From Opitutales bacterium (GTDB taxonomy: Bacteria; Verrucomicrobiota; Verrucomicrobiia; Opitutales; UBA953), in assembly GCA_024697185.1 (NCBI GenBank), contig JAILGB010000019.1, positions 1-37,046 of the forward strand: 37,046 bases of DNA, given 5' to 3'. The position numbers and the translations under genes were made by a program. Shown one piece after another: positions 16,510-26,338 of this stretch (position 1 is the first letter of the stretch; each line of letters starts with the position of its first letter). The notes under the pieces are model-generated. The model was not told where the DNA came from, searched no databases, and was given only the letters and a program-made list of their open reading frames with translations.

Positions 16510-19008
16510 GTGCTGCCCATTTTTGACATTCGCGAACGCCTGCGCCAAGCCGCCGCGGGAACGGAAAAACGTTTGATTTTGCAGGCGCCGACCGGCAGCG
16601 GCAAATCGACAAAAATCCCGCAGTTTCTGGTCGATGACGGCCTCGTTCCCGAAGACCGGCAGGTCGTCGTTTTGCAACCGCGGCGACTGCCGACGCGTAT
16701 GCTCGCGGCACGCATCGCTCAGGAACGCGGCGAAAATCTCGGCGAGACCGTCGGCTATCAAATCCGTTTTGATCGCGTCGAATCCGCAAAAACCCGCATC
16801 AAATTCGTCACGGAAGGATTGTTGTTGAGACAATTGCTCGGCGATAAAAAAAGTTCCCGCAAAATCGGCGCCGTCGTTTTCGACGAGTTTCACGAACGCC
16901 ATCTCTATTCGGATCTGACTTTGTCGCTGGCGCTGGAAATCCAACGGCGGGAACGGCCGGACCTGCTGATCGTCGTGATGTCGGCGACGCTCGACACGGA
17001 GCAGCTGCAGACCTGCCTGACGCCCTGTGAGGTGCTGACGGCAGAGGGGCGGGCGTTCCCGATCGAGATCGATTATTTTTCCTCCGCACAGCTCCAGGAC
17101 CGCACGGCGCGCTTTGTCCGCCGGATTCCGGTTTGGGAACATGCCGCGGCGGCGTTTCGCCGGGCTTTTGCGCACGAGCCGGAAGGCGATTTTCTGATTT
17201 TTATGCCGGGAGCCTACGAGATCAACCGGACGATCGAGGCGATCGCGGGAACGCCCGAAGGCCGCGACTGTGAGCTCTATCCGCTCTACGGCGATCTCTC
17301 CGCGGCGGCTCAGGACCGGGCGGTGGCACCGTCGGCGGCGGGAACGCGAAAAGTGGTGGTCGCGACCAACGTCGCCGAGACGTCGCTGACGATTCCGGGC
17401 ATTCGCGTGGTCATCGACAGCGGTTTGGCGCGTCAGGCGCACTACGACCCGCATCGCGGCGTCAATATGCTGCTCGTTGAGCCGATCTCCAAAAGCTCCG
17501 CCGAACAGCGCGCCGGCCGCGCGGGACGGACGGCACCGGGGTATTGTCTGCGCCTCTGGTCAAAAACCGAACAGGAACATCGCGCGCCGCGGGACCTTCC
17601 CGAAATCAGGCGCGTGGAGCTTTGCGAAACCCTTTTGCTTTTGAAATCCGGAGGGATCGGAGACCTGACGGCGTTCCCGTGGTTTGAAGCACCGCCGCAG
17701 GACGCAGTCGAACACGCGCTCGAAACGCTCCGTTCCCTTGGCGCGCTCGACTCCGAAGACGCACTGACGCCGGTCGGCGCACGTATGGCGGCGTTCCCGC
17801 TGCACCCGCGCTATGCGCGAATGTTTTTGGCGGCATCCCAGTCCGGCTGCCTTGAGTCTCTCGCGACAATCGCCGCATTGGCGCAGAGCAAGGACATCGT
17901 TCCCGCCGACGCGGGGACGCCGGATCTTGACGATTCGGACTTTTTTTGCCGCCTCAAAATGCTCGCGGGAACGACGCTTTCTTTCCCGATGCGGCAGATT
18001 TTGAGATTGCGGGAACAGTTTTTGAAAATTGCCCGCGCGCAGGGATTGAACTGCACGGACACGGCGGAGGATCTTTCGGAGGCCTTGCGCCGCTGCCTTT
18101 TGCTGGGCTTTGTCTCCAACTTGGCAAAACGGATCGATCGCGGCACGCTGCGCTGTCGTCTGGTGAACGGGCGCGGCGGCGAACTCCGCAAGACGAGCGC
18201 GGTGCGACAGGCGGAATTTTTGGTGGCGGCGCAAATCGACGAGATTCAGGCGCGCGGCGAAACGACCGTCTATCTCTCGCTTGCGACGGCAGTCCGCCGC
18301 GAATGGCTCGACGAATATTACGGGAACGAAATCCAATCGCAGATCAGCGCCGTCTATGATGCGGGACAAAAACGGGTGATCGTCAAAAGCGAAAAAGTTT
18401 TTCGCGGACTCGTGCTCGACAGCAAGGAGACGCCCGATGTCGTTTGCGACGCGGCGGCGGGACTTTTGGCAAAAGAGGTGCTCGCCGGACATTTGAAGCT
18501 CGAAGCCTGGGACGAACGCGTCGAGGCGTGGATCAACAAGGTGAATTTCGCCGCCAAATATCTGCCGGAACTCGGCATCGCCCCCATCGACGGCGAGGCG
18601 CGGCAGATGATGATCGAGGAAATCTGTTTCGGGGCGACCTCCTACAAGGAAATTCGCGAAAAATCCCCCTGGAAAACCCTTCACAGCTGGCTCTCGCGTG
18701 AACAGGCGATGGCGATGGAAAAAATGCTGCCGGACTCCCTGTCGCTCCCGCGAAAAAAACATCCCGCAAAAATCGTCTATACCGAAAACTGCGAAGCCGT
18801 GCTCGCCGCCACTGTCCAGGAACTCTACGACTGTCCGGGAACGCTCCTGCGCATCTGCAACCGCAAAGTCCCGCTCCTCATCGAAGTTCAATCGCCCGCG
18901 CACCGCACTTTCCAGCGAACCCGCGACCTGGACGCGTTCTGGAAAACTTCCTACGAAGGCGTCAAAAAAGAACTCCGCGGCCGCTACCCCAAACACGAAT
19001 GGCGGTAA
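16510..19008 (+). CDS. hrpB: HrpB-type DEAH-box ATP-dependent helicase
   Basis: This superfamily 2 RNA-helicase-like protein has 832 residues. Walker A is GSGKST (residues 29-34) and Walker B is DEFH (125-128), the variant typical of HrpB rather than DEAH. SATLDTEQL is motif III, NVAETSLTIPG is in the second RecA domain and EQRAGRAGRTAPG is motif VI. The HrpB-specific C-terminal domain follows (from about 480). The cellular role of HrpB is poorly known. The start is GTG at 16510. It is flanked by the pyrF terminator and is probably monocistronic. It carries about 15 GGGAACG/CGTTCCC words, among the densest in the window. Confidence 0.93.
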   Translation: MLPIFDIRERLRQAAAGTEKRLILQAPTGSGKSTKIPQFLVDDGLVPEDRQVVVLQPRRLPTRMLAARIAQERGENLGETVGYQIRFDRVESAKTRIKFVTEGLLLRQLLGDKKSSRKIGAVVFDEFHERHLYSDLTLSLALEIQRRERPDLLIVVMSATLDTEQLQTCLTPCEVLTAEGRAFPIEIDYFSSAQLQDRTARFVRRIPVWEHAAAAFRRAFAHEPEGDFLIFMPGAYEINRTIEAIAGTPEGRDCELYPLYGDLSAAAQDRAVAPSAAGTRKVVVATNVAETSLTIPGIRVVIDSGLARQAHYDPHRGVNMLLVEPISKSSAEQRAGRAGRTAPGYCLRLWSKTEQEHRAPRDLPEIRRVELCETLLLLKSGGIGDLTAFPWFEAPPQDAVEHALETLRSLGALDSEDALTPVGARMAAFPLHPRYARMFLAASQSGCLESLATIAALAQSKDIVPADAGTPDLDDSDFFCRLKMLAGTTLSFPMRQILRLREQFLKIARAQGLNCTDTAEDLSEALRRCLLLGFVSNLAKRIDRGTLRCRLVNGRGGELRKTSAVRQAEFLVAAQIDEIQARGETTVYLSLATAVRREWLDEYYGNEIQSQISAVYDAGQKRVIVKSEKVFRGLVLDSKETPDVVCDAAAGLLAKEVLAGHLKLEAWDERVEAWINKVNFAAKYLPELGIAPIDGEARQMMIEEICFGATSYKEIREKSPWKTLHSWLSREQAMAMEKMLPDSLSLPRKKHPAKIVYTENCEAVLAATVQELYDCPGTLLRICNRKVPLLIEVQSPAHRTFQRTRDLDAFWKTSYEGVKKELRGRYPKHEWR

Positions 19009-19132
19009 GGCGGCTGAAATCCCTCCGTTGACTTTTTTAGCTTTTTTTTTTGCGGTTTTTGGGTAAAATATTGTTGCGCAGCGGCACGCAAAATTCAGTT
19101 TTTTTTTTCAACCCCGACCGCTTTGAAAAACT
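19009..19132. other. Intergenic region with possible promoter
   Basis: This T-rich spacer has GGTAAAATA at 19062-19070 as a -10 candidate and no well-spaced -35 (TTGACT at 19028 is 30 bp away). The leader would be about 57 nt. The GTAAAATA octamer also occurs in the putative promoters at 28013 and 36685. Confidence 0.35.
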
Positions 19133-20959
19133 ATGTCCAATAAAATTAAAAAACTTAAAAAAGTTCAATCCTCCCACAAATATTACGGCGATTCGTCGGA
19201 CGGCGATCCCGTTTTAAAAAAAGTTTTGCTGGCGGGAGTCGGCGTTTTAGCCGTCGCGGGTCTCGGCTTGGTGGCGTTTTATTTCTGGAACAAAAAAGAG
19301 CCGGCACCCAAGCCGCTTCCGGTCGCAGAGCAAAAGACCGATCCCGCGGAGGAAGCGCGCTTGCGGGAAGAGATTGAGGCCCTCAACCGGTCGGCGGCTC
19401 AGGCGGACGACAGCGAAAAACGCGCCATGGGCGAACGCTTTTACAACGAGGGACTGGCAAATTATCGTGCGGGAGATTTTGCAGCGGCGGAAAAAAATTT
19501 TGAAAAATCCAATTCATACGGCATTCGCGAGGGCGGCAAGTATCTGATTTTTTGCCAGCTGAAAAACGGGCGCTTCACGCAGGCGTTCCCGAAAGTCGAA
19601 AAACTGGCGCGCGACGGGGATGAGGAGGCGATTCTTTTTTTGGCGGACGAATATCTCTCGGGAGACGAGACCGGAACGGATGTTCCCGCCGCCGTCGGCT
19701 ATTTGACGCTGCTTGCGGAAAAAGGCTCGAAGGAGGCGCAACGGCGTCTGGCAAAAATTTATAGCGCGGGCGCGGACGGCGTTCCCGCAGATGCGTTTTT
19801 GGCGGAAAAATATTTGCGCAGCCTAGCGAGCGACGACGAAGCGGTCGCAATCGATTTGGCGTCGCGTCTTTTGAACGGGGTCGGCGTCGCCAAAAATGAC
19901 GCGGCGGCGGTGGCACTATTGACGGAATGGCAGGAGAAAAGCTCGAGGGCAGCCTATTTGCTCGGCAATTGTTTCTATGACGGCAGAGGAACGGTGAAAT
20001 CCAAGAAAAAAGCCTTGGATTTGTGGCAGGCAGCCGCGGCAAAGGGCAATCGCGACGCGCAGGAAATGCTGGAGCGTTTCGGTGACAAAAAAGTTCAAAA
20101 AGCGAACAGGGACGAGAATGCCGTTGTCAGAAAACAGGGCCTGCTCCCGAAACATTCCGTGATAAAAATCCCCAACCATCCGCGCTATTTGGGCAAATAT
20201 GAAGTGACGCAGGCGCAATATTTGGCGATTATGGGCACAAATCCCTCGGCGTTCAAGCCCTCGGGCAAAAAATCGAACGCGCATCCCGTGGAGAATCTTT
20301 CAAAGGAGGACGCGCTGCTTTTTTGCGTCAAACTGACACGCTATGAAGCGGAGCAGGGCTGGCTCCCCGACGGTTACGAATACAGCCTGCCGACGCAAAA
20401 TGACTGGATTTCCTCGTGGCGCGCGTCCAAGGGGCTTCAGCAGCAATACAGCAATTACAAGCAAGTCGCGTGGTTTTCGGAGACCGCCAAAGGAATGACG
20501 CATCCCGTCGGAAAACTTTCCTCCAATCCGCTGGGCTTCAAAGATATGCTCGGCAACGTCTCGGAACTGACGCTCGACGGACCTTGCCTCGGCGGCAATT
20601 ATGCGCAATGCGGCCACAAGCATCTCCGCTGCGCGGAAGGACAGACGAACGCCAAAAAATCCCGTTCGAAAAAAGTCTGGACTTCCCGCGACAAGGTTTC
20701 TGTCGAACAAGGCGGGGAACACAAGCACCGCGATTCGTGTTATTGCACGCACGGCGCATCCGGAGCCGCCTGCCAATATGCGGAGACCTCCCGTCCGTCG
20801 GACTGGAAGATGCTGTCGCTTGGCGACTTTGAGCTCCCCGCGGGAACGCGCTCGGGCAGAGTCGGTTTCAGAGTGGAGCTGACTGACCGCAGGGAAGATT
20901 TCGCCTCGACGATCCTGGGCATCCCGTATAAGTCCGTCGAACTCCCGCCGGAATTGTAG
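19133..20959 (+). CDS. Membrane-anchored Sel1-repeat protein with FGE/SUMF1-like domain
   Basis: The protein has 608 residues: a basic cytoplasmic start, one transmembrane helix (about 29-52), a linker and coiled coil (65-105), Sel1/TPR-type repeats (about 105-320; YNEGLANYRAGDFAAAEKNF, AKIYSAGADGVPADA, LGNCFYDGRG) and a C-terminal formylglycine-generating-enzyme-like fold (about 330-600; YEVTQAQYLAIMGTNPSAFK, LPTQNDW, GNVSELTLDG, GFRVEL). The FGE fold occurs both in sulfatase activators and in non-catalytic binding proteins. The usual Gly-Gly-Ser-Trp segment is replaced by a Cys/His-rich insert (about 484-547) and I do not see the canonical active Cys pair. A sulfatase lies 8 kb downstream, but no direct link is shown. 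It probably faces the periplasm. Confidence 0.85.
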   Translation: MSNKIKKLKKVQSSHKYYGDSSDGDPVLKKVLLAGVGVLAVAGLGLVAFYFWNKKEPAPKPLPVAEQKTDPAEEARLREEIEALNRSAAQADDSEKRAMGERFYNEGLANYRAGDFAAAEKNFEKSNSYGIREGGKYLIFCQLKNGRFTQAFPKVEKLARDGDEEAILFLADEYLSGDETGTDVPAAVGYLTLLAEKGSKEAQRRLAKIYSAGADGVPADAFLAEKYLRSLASDDEAVAIDLASRLLNGVGVAKNDAAAVALLTEWQEKSSRAAYLLGNCFYDGRGTVKSKKKALDLWQAAAAKGNRDAQEMLERFGDKKVQKANRDENAVVRKQGLLPKHSVIKIPNHPRYLGKYEVTQAQYLAIMGTNPSAFKPSGKKSNAHPVENLSKEDALLFCVKLTRYEAEQGWLPDGYEYSLPTQNDWISSWRASKGLQQQYSNYKQVAWFSETAKGMTHPVGKLSSNPLGFKDMLGNVSELTLDGPCLGGNYAQCGHKHLRCAEGQTNAKKSRSKKVWTSRDKVSVEQGGEHKHRDSCYCTHGASGAACQYAETSRPSDWKMLSLGDFELPAGTRSGRVGFRVELTDRREDFASTILGIPYKSVELPPEL

Positions 20960-20981
20960 GCGCCGCGGGAACGCTTTTCGT

Positions 20982-21010
20982 TTGAAGCGCAATCTTGCGG
21001 GTGTTATGCT
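20982..21010 (+). promoter_or_regulatory. Putative leaderless promoter of the dCMP deaminase gene
   Basis: TTGAAG (20982-20987) and TATGCT (21005-21010) are spaced 17 bp. The -10 box ends 6 nt before the ATG at 21017, so the transcript should begin at or next to the start codon. Confidence 0.6.
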
Positions 21011-21016
21011 TGGGGT

Positions 21017-21505
21017 ATGAAAAGAAAATTGCCGGTGGAATTGGATGCGGTTTTTTCCGAATCGTTTTCGGCGACGGGAACGGAACGTCCGTCGTGGGAC
21101 GAATATTTTATGGCGATGGCGCTTCTGGTCGCTTTGCGCTCCGCCTGCGGCCGTCTGCATGTGGGCTGCGTCTTGGTTTCCTCGGGCAAATATCCCAACC
21201 GCGTGATCGCGGCGGGCTACAACGGTTTTTTGCCGGGTGCGCCGCATTGTTCCCAGGTGCGCGACGGCCACGAGCAGGCTACGGTTCACGCCGAGCAAAA
21301 CGCGATCAGCGATGCGGCAAAACGCGGCGTTTCCGTTCAGGGTGCGATCGCCTATATCACTCACTTCCCGTGCATCAACTGCGCCAAAATCCTGGCGGCG
21401 GCGGGCATTTCGGAAGTGCGCTATTTTCACGACTATCACAACGACGATTTGGTGTTGCCGCTGTTTGAGAGCGTCGGCATCAAGGTGACAAAACTCGATT
21501 TTTAA
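21017..21505 (+). CDS. Deoxycytidylate (dCMP) deaminase family protein
   Basis: The 162-residue zinc deaminase has HAE (H91, E93) and PCINC (C119, C122), the zinc and catalytic set of the cytidine/deoxycytidylate deaminase family. WDEYFMAMALLVALRSAC and GYNGFLPG fit dCMP deaminase, which makes dUMP for thymidylate synthesis. The relative ComEB sits in the Bacillus competence operon, but its enzymatic role is nucleotide metabolism. The next gene starts immediately after its stop. No ribosome-binding site is possible if transcription starts where the promoter predicts. Confidence 0.9.
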   Translation: MKRKLPVELDAVFSESFSATGTERPSWDEYFMAMALLVALRSACGRLHVGCVLVSSGKYPNRVIAAGYNGFLPGAPHCSQVRDGHEQATVHAEQNAISDAAKRGVSVQGAIAYITHFPCINCAKILAAAGISEVRYFHDYHNDDLVLPLFESVGIKVTKLDF

Positions 21506-22135
21506 ATGGCGAAAAACGACAAGGACAAGCTCCTGTGGCAAAATCTCAGCGGCAAATTCTTGCTGTCGATGCCGCACCTTGCGGAAGAGCCGTTTCGCCG
21601 TGCGGTGATCTGGCTGCCGAGATTTGACGCCGACGGCGCGCTCGGTTTTGTCCTTTCGTCGCCGATGGGAAAAACCTTGGGCTCGGCCTCAATCTGTTTT
21701 ACGGGAACGCCGGCGCAACATTTGCCGCTGATGTGCGGCGGCCCCGTCGAGCCGGAACAGCTGGCGATCATCGGGACAGGGGAAGATCCGGTAAATCACC
21801 GCTGGTCGGTTTCGTCCAATATGGAACTGGACGAGGAACTTTTCAAATCCCTGCAATTCCGCCCCGACGCCATCTGCATGGCATTTTCGGGCAGGGCGGA
21901 ATGGGCGCCCGGTCAACTCGAAGACGAGCTGAAAAGGAAGACGTGGATTTCGCTGCCGGCGGATTTTGTGGAAACCCGGCATTTTTTTGCCGAGGTCGAA
22001 CTCGACGCGCGACGGGAAGACCGCCGCGATTTCAAAGGTGTCCTGTGGAGCCGGATTTTGGCGAAACAGTCGCGTCCGGATTTTCGCGCCTTGTCCCGCC
22101 TGCCTTACGAAAAAGACGATCTGAACGACAGTTAG
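21506..22135 (+). CDS. YqgE/AlgH family protein
   Basis: The 209-residue protein has the family's opening (GKFLLSMPHLAEEPFRRAVI), GALGFVLSSPMGKTL, a MCGGPVEPEQL segment and the late FSGRAEWAPGQLEDELKRK, where family members have a G-x-W-x-x-x-QLE motif. The molecular function of YqgE/AlgH is not settled; AlgH was linked to alginate regulation. It starts directly at the stop of the deaminase gene (no gap), so the two are one transcript. Confidence 0.9.
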   Translation: MAKNDKDKLLWQNLSGKFLLSMPHLAEEPFRRAVIWLPRFDADGALGFVLSSPMGKTLGSASICFTGTPAQHLPLMCGGPVEPEQLAIIGTGEDPVNHRWSVSSNMELDEELFKSLQFRPDAICMAFSGRAEWAPGQLEDELKRKTWISLPADFVETRHFFAEVELDARREDRRDFKGVLWSRILAKQSRPDFRALSRLPYEKDDLNDS

Positions 22136-22151
22136 CGTCCGGATTTCATTT

Positions 22152-22180
22152 TTGACTCGCTCCCCGACCTGTGTTAAACT
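22152..22180 (+). promoter_or_regulatory. Putative leaderless promoter of the thioredoxin-fold lipoprotein gene
   Basis: TTGACT (22152-22157) and TAAACT (22175-22180) are spaced 17 bp, with the -10 box ending 7 nt before the ATG at 22188. Confidence 0.62.
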
Positions 22181-22187
22181 TTCGGGT

Positions 22188-23348
22188 ATGAAGCATAATT
22201 CGTTGATTACCCTGGCTCTTGCTTCGATCGTATGCGTTTTGGGCGCATGTTCGGAACAGGAAGAAAATGTCAAAAATAACGTTCCCGCAGAAAATGCCGC
22301 GCCGTCAGAAAATACCGTTCCCGCCGCGGAGGCTGCCGCTCCCGAACAGGCGATGGATACGGTTCAGGATGCCCTGGAATCTGTGAGCAAGATCGAAGCG
22401 GCTCCGGATGTGATGCCGCTCGACTGGCACGACCGCATCGAGCCCGCGATCGAAGAGGCGAAGGCGAACGGCAAGCTGCTCCTGCTCGAATTTACAGGCA
22501 GCGACTGGTGCCCGCCGTGCCGCATTTTGCGCGGACGGATTTTCCCCGCGCAGGAATTTGTGGATTTTGCAAAAGAGAAGTTCGTCTTTGTCGAACTGGA
22601 TTTCCCTCGCAACAAAGCCGTGACGGATGAAACCCGCGAATACAACGAGCGCCAGGAAAAAGCCTTTTTTGTCCAGGCGTTCCCGACCGTTTATATCGTC
22701 GATCCCGCGACGGGCGTTCCCGTGGGAGATGTGAGCGGCGTCAGTGCCAAAGACACGCCGGCGACCTATGTCGCGCGTTTTGCGGAGGAATACGCGGCAG
22801 CCTGCGACAGGATCACTGCCTTGGCGCTGGCTCGCGGGACACAGGATCCCGTCAAACGCGCCGTTTTGCTCCATGAGATTTATCAGGCGGTTCCCGCAAC
22901 GCTCCAGCGTTTTTATCGCTCACAGCTCGAAGAGGAAATCATCGCGGCGGACCCGAGCGACCCCTTCAATCTCGTCGCCGCCCACAACCAGCGCCTGGCG
23001 TTGGAAAAGCAGGTGAACGACTTTAAGGCCTTCATGGAAGGCGTCGCCAAAATTTATGCGGCAGGTCGCGGCGATCCCCAAAAAGTCGCGGCGGCGGACA
23101 AACAGGTTCTCGAAGCCCTTGAGCCGATTTTGGCAAATCCAGAACTCGAACCGCGTATGCGCCAACTTTATCTTTATCATGTTAAATTGCCGATCATCTG
23201 TACCCAACGCAATATGCCGGCGATTTTGGATACCTACAGAGAGATTGTCGCCATCGACCCCAACTCGAAAGAAGGGCGCGACGCGGGGATGCTTTTGAAA
23301 TTTAACGAACAGGCGCAACAGGAAAAAGCAGCCGCCGGACAACAATAG
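22188..23348 (+). CDS. Thioredoxin-fold lipoprotein
   Basis: The 386-residue exported lipoprotein has a signal peptide [20 protein letters not shown] with the lipidated cysteine at C21 (LGAC). An Ala/Glu/Pro-rich linker follows (about 25-60), then a thioredoxin-like domain (about 75-205) with WCPPC (C108-C111) in [15 protein letters not shown], as in periplasmic thiol-disulfide proteins, and a helical C-terminal part (about 210-380) of unknown role. It probably reduces or isomerises disulfides at the envelope. An in-frame TTG at 22152 lies on the -35 box and is rejected as start. Four CGTTCCC words lie in variable parts. A strong terminator follows. Confidence 0.88.
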   Translation: MKHNSLITLALASIVCVLGACSEQEENVKNNVPAENAAPSENTVPAAEAAAPEQAMDTVQDALESVSKIEAAPDVMPLDWHDRIEPAIEEAKANGKLLLLEFTGSDWCPPCRILRGRIFPAQEFVDFAKEKFVFVELDFPRNKAVTDETREYNERQEKAFFVQAFPTVYIVDPATGVPVGDVSGVSAKDTPATYVARFAEEYAAACDRITALALARGTQDPVKRAVLLHEIYQAVPATLQRFYRSQLEEEIIAADPSDPFNLVAAHNQRLALEKQVNDFKAFMEGVAKIYAAGRGDPQKVAAADKQVLEALEPILANPELEPRMRQLYLYHVKLPIICTQRNMPAILDTYREIVAIDPNSKEGRDAGMLLKFNEQAQQEKAAAGQQ

Positions 23349-23353
23349 GATTT

Positions 23354-23390
23354 CGCGTTCCCGCTACCGGTGCGGGAACGCTCTTTTTTT
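23354..23390 (+). terminator. Terminator of inverted motif copies after the lipoprotein gene
   Basis: GCGTTCCCGC (23354-23363) and GCGGGAACGC (23371-23380) form a 10-bp perfect stem with a 7-nt loop, then a ten-base run of nine T interrupted by one C. Confidence 0.9.
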
Positions 23391-23416
23391 TACCCATTAA
23401 ACGAACACAAAAAAAT

Positions 23417-25063
23417 ATGTCAAATCCCGTAACATTCAAATATCAGGCCCCGTTCCCGCTGGGCGAAGACAAGACGGAATATTATCTGCTGACGAAAGAT
23501 TATGTCTCCGTTGGCGAATTTGAAGGACACCCGATCCTCAAAGTCCAAAAAGAAGGACTCACGGCAATGGCGAACGCGGCGTTTCGCGACGTCTCGTTCA
23601 TGCTCCGCCGCTCCCACAACGAACAGGTCGCAAAAATCCTCAGCGATCCCGAAGCCAGCGAAAACGACCGCTATGTCGCGCTGACCTTCCTCCGCAACGC
23701 AGAAGTCGCCTCCAAGGGAAAACTCCCTGTCTGCCAGGACACGGGAACGGCGATCATCCACGGCGAAAAAGGCCAGCAGGTCTGGACGGGCTGCAACGAC
23801 GAAGAAGCCCTCTCGCTCGGCGTTTTCAAAACCTACACCGAGGAAAATCTGCGCTATTCCCAAAACGCGCCGCTCAACATGTATGACGAAGTCAACACGC
23901 GCTGCAATCTGCCCGCCCAAATCGATATCGAGGCGACACACGGCATGGAATACAAGTTCCTCTGCGTCACCAAAGGCGGCGGCAGCGCCAACAAGACCTA
24001 CCTCTACCAGGAAACGAAGGCTCTGCTCAATCCGCAAAAACTCGTTCCGTTTTTGGTTGAAAAAATGAAAACGCTCGGCACGGCGGCTTGCCCGCCTTAT
24101 CACGTGGCGTTTTGTATCGGCGGCACCTCGGCGGAAAAAAATCTCCTGACCGTCAAACTCGCCTCGACGCACTACTACGACGAACTCCCGACCAGCGGGA
24201 ACGAAGGCGGGCAGGCGTTCCGTGATGTCGAGCTGGAAAAGCAGGTGCTCGCCGAAGCGCACCGCATCGGACTCGGCGCCCAATTCGGCGGCAAATACTT
24301 CGTTCACGATGTCCGCATCGTCCGCATGCCGCGCCACGGCGCGTCCTGTCCCGTCGGTATGGGCGTTTCCTGCTCCGCCGACCGCAACATCAAGTGCAAG
24401 ATCAACAAGGACGGCATTTGGATCGAAAAACTGGACGACAATCCCGGCGAACTCATTCCCGAAAATCTCCGTCAGGCGGGCGAGGGCGACGCCGTCAAAA
24501 TCAATCTCAACCGCCCGATGCCGGAAATCCTGAAGGAACTTTCAAAATATCCCGTCGCCACGCGTTTGTCCCTCACGGGAACGATTATTGTCGGACGCGA
24601 TATCGCGCACGCGAAACTCAAGGAACGCCTCGACCGCGGAGAAGCACTCCCGCAATACATCAAGGACCACCCGATCTATTACGCCGGTCCCGCCAAAACG
24701 CCGGCGGGAATGGCTTGCGGTTCGATGGGCCCGACAACGGCGGGACGTATGGACTCCTATGTCGATCTCTTCCAGGAAAACGGCGGCTCGATGATCATGC
24801 TCGCCAAAGGAAACCGCTCACAGGCCGTGACGGATGCCTGCAAAAAACACGGCGGTTTTTATCTCGGCTCCATCGGCGGTCCCGCGGCAATCCTGGCACA
24901 AAACAACATCAAATCCATCGAGTGCGTCGAATACCCCGAACTCGGCATGGAGGCGATTTGGAAAATCGAAGTCGAAAACTTCCCTGCGTTCATCCTCGTG
25001 GACGACAAGGGCAACGATTTCTTCAAACAGATCAAGCCGCTTTGCCCCTGCGCCAAAAAATAA
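23417..25063 (+). CDS. Fumarate hydratase class I (iron-sulfur)
   Basis: This oxygen-sensitive [4Fe-4S] fumarase of 548 residues interconverts fumarate and malate. Both halves of the FumA/FumB type are present in one chain: the alpha part with [11 protein letters not shown] (C106, a cluster ligand) and KGGGSANKT, further cysteines in [12 protein letters not shown] (C233) and GASCPVGMG (C311), and the beta part from about residue 370 ([44 protein letters not shown]). The length equals E. coli FumA. Reading as tartrate dehydratase is less likely given the fused chain. It is monocistronic between two motif-built terminators and convergent with hlyD. Codons are strongly C/A-rich. Confidence 0.95.
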   Translation: MSNPVTFKYQAPFPLGEDKTEYYLLTKDYVSVGEFEGHPILKVQKEGLTAMANAAFRDVSFMLRRSHNEQVAKILSDPEASENDRYVALTFLRNAEVASKGKLPVCQDTGTAIIHGEKGQQVWTGCNDEEALSLGVFKTYTEENLRYSQNAPLNMYDEVNTRCNLPAQIDIEATHGMEYKFLCVTKGGGSANKTYLYQETKALLNPQKLVPFLVEKMKTLGTAACPPYHVAFCIGGTSAEKNLLTVKLASTHYYDELPTSGNEGGQAFRDVELEKQVLAEAHRIGLGAQFGGKYFVHDVRIVRMPRHGASCPVGMGVSCSADRNIKCKINKDGIWIEKLDDNPGELIPENLRQAGEGDAVKINLNRPMPEILKELSKYPVATRLSLTGTIIVGRDIAHAKLKERLDRGEALPQYIKDHPIYYAGPAKTPAGMACGSMGPTTAGRMDSYVDLFQENGGSMIMLAKGNRSQAVTDACKKHGGFYLGSIGGPAAILAQNNIKSIECVEYPELGMEAIWKIEVENFPAFILVDDKGNDFFKQIKPLCPCAKK

Positions 25064-25076
25064 GCGCGCCGTCTGA

Positions 25077-25120
25077 AAAAAAAGCGTTCCCGGGAGGATT
25101 TCTCTCGGGAACGTTTTTTT
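25077..25120. terminator. Bidirectional terminator between fumarase and hlyD
   Basis: CGTTCCCG (25085-25092) and CGGGAACG (25106-25113) pair; GGAG/CTCT can extend the stem. Seven T follow on the plus strand and a run of A precedes it, so it can serve both convergent genes. Confidence 0.85.
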
Positions 25121-25179
25121 GTCGCGGGAACGCGTCAAAAAGCGCGAGGACTTTTTGAGGTCCGCGGGAACGCGGGTTT

Positions 25180-26331
25180 TTAGTGCGGCGGTCCGAAATT
25201 TGCAGCCTTGTGTTTCGCTTTTTGTCCCGCCGCGATGGCGTTGCCGTCCGCGTCAAAAATCTCGCTGCGCGAAGGGCGCGTGGTCGAGATGACGTCGCCG
25301 GTCTTGGCGCCTTCGAGGATTTGGACATAGTCGAGGGTGCTGATGCCGGCTTTGATTTCGCGGCGTTCAAAATGATGCTCGGCTTTTTTGACAAAAATAT
25401 ACCGTTTGTTGTTTTCGATAAAAATGGCGTTGGTCGGGATAGCGGGAACGCCGCTTTCCGAGCAGACGAGAATGGCGAGGTTGGCGCTGGTGCCGGGACG
25501 GACGAGCTGTTCGCCGCTTGTGAAATTGACGCGGACAGGAAACTTGTAGAGGGTCGCACTGTCCTGGACGCCGAACGAGGAGAGGTAGTTGACCGTTCCC
25601 GTAAAATGCGTTCCCGGGATCGAGTCGAAACTGAGGCGCGCCGTGGCTCCGATTTTGATTTTGTTGCACTCGATCTCGTTGAGGTCGGCTTCGACGCGCA
25701 GGCTGCTCATGTCGTTGATTTTCATAAGCGTCGTGCCGTTGGAGAACGAGCCCGCGCCGGAAATGACGTTCCCGACAAAGACGTTGAGGTCGGAGATCAT
25801 TCCGTCGTGCGGCGCGACGATTTTTGTTTTCGCGAGTTCGATTTTCGCGTTGTCGAGCGCCGCCTGGGCGATTTCGAGTTGGAGCTTGTCGCTTTCAAAA
25901 CTCGTGACGGCGTTGAGATAGTCCTCCTCGGAGGCGAAATCGTTTTCAAAAAGCTGCTTGATGCGCTTCATGTCCCGCTCGGATTTTTCGACGGAAAGCT
26001 GCCGCTGGCGCACCGTCCGGTCATGGGAATCGACCGTCGTCTGGTAGGTTTGCGGGTCGATTTCGCAGAGGAGCTGGCCTTTTTGGACAAACTGCCCGTT
26101 TTCGACGGGAATCCTGATGATGCGGCCGTTGATCTCGGATTTGATTTCCGTGACGGTCTCCGCCTTGACAAATCCGGAGACGTTGACGGTCTCTTCGAGG
26201 TCGCGCTCGGCGACGACGACGGTTTGGACGGCGGGCAGGTCGGCGTTCCCGCCGGAACTGTCCCCACAGCCGCTCCAGACGGCGGGAACGGCGAGGAGGA
26301 TTAAAAATTTGCAGATGGATTTTGTGTTCAT
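25180..26331 (-). CDS. HlyD/MacA-like periplasmic adaptor lipoprotein of an efflux pump
   Basis: The 383-residue membrane-fusion protein begins MNTKSICKFLILLAVP with a lipobox (WSGC, C22). It has the two lipoyl-like half motifs (SEINGRIIRIPVENGQFVQK and KTKIVAPHDGMISDLNVFVG), a coiled-coil hairpin between them (about 95-160) and a beta-barrel domain (SSLRVEADLNEIECNKIKIG). It should bridge an inner-membrane pump and the TolC-like channel encoded 7 nt upstream. The ATG at 26331 is used because the upstream extension overlaps tolC and lacks signal character. No ABC (MacB) or RND pump gene follows; transcription ends at the convergent terminator. Confidence 0.9.
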   Translation of the reverse strand: MNTKSICKFLILLAVPAVWSGCGDSSGGNADLPAVQTVVVAERDLEETVNVSGFVKAETVTEIKSEINGRIIRIPVENGQFVQKGQLLCEIDPQTYQTTVDSHDRTVRQRQLSVEKSERDMKRIKQLFENDFASEEDYLNAVTSFESDKLQLEIAQAALDNAKIELAKTKIVAPHDGMISDLNVFVGNVISGAGSFSNGTTLMKINDMSSLRVEADLNEIECNKIKIGATARLSFDSIPGTHFTGTVNYLSSFGVQDSATLYKFPVRVNFTSGEQLVRPGTSANLAILVCSESGVPAIPTNAIFIENNKRYIFVKKAEHHFERREIKAGISTLDYVQILEGAKTGDVISTTRPSRSEIFDADGNAIAAGQKAKHKAANFGPPH

Positions 26332-26338
26332 AAATTTT

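Noticed and set aside
21017-21505. Competence gene comEB as proof that the repeated word is an uptake signal
   Set aside because: The protein is a dCMP deaminase, a nucleotide-metabolism enzyme not needed for DNA uptake in Bacillus, and no comEA, comEC or pilus gene is in the window.
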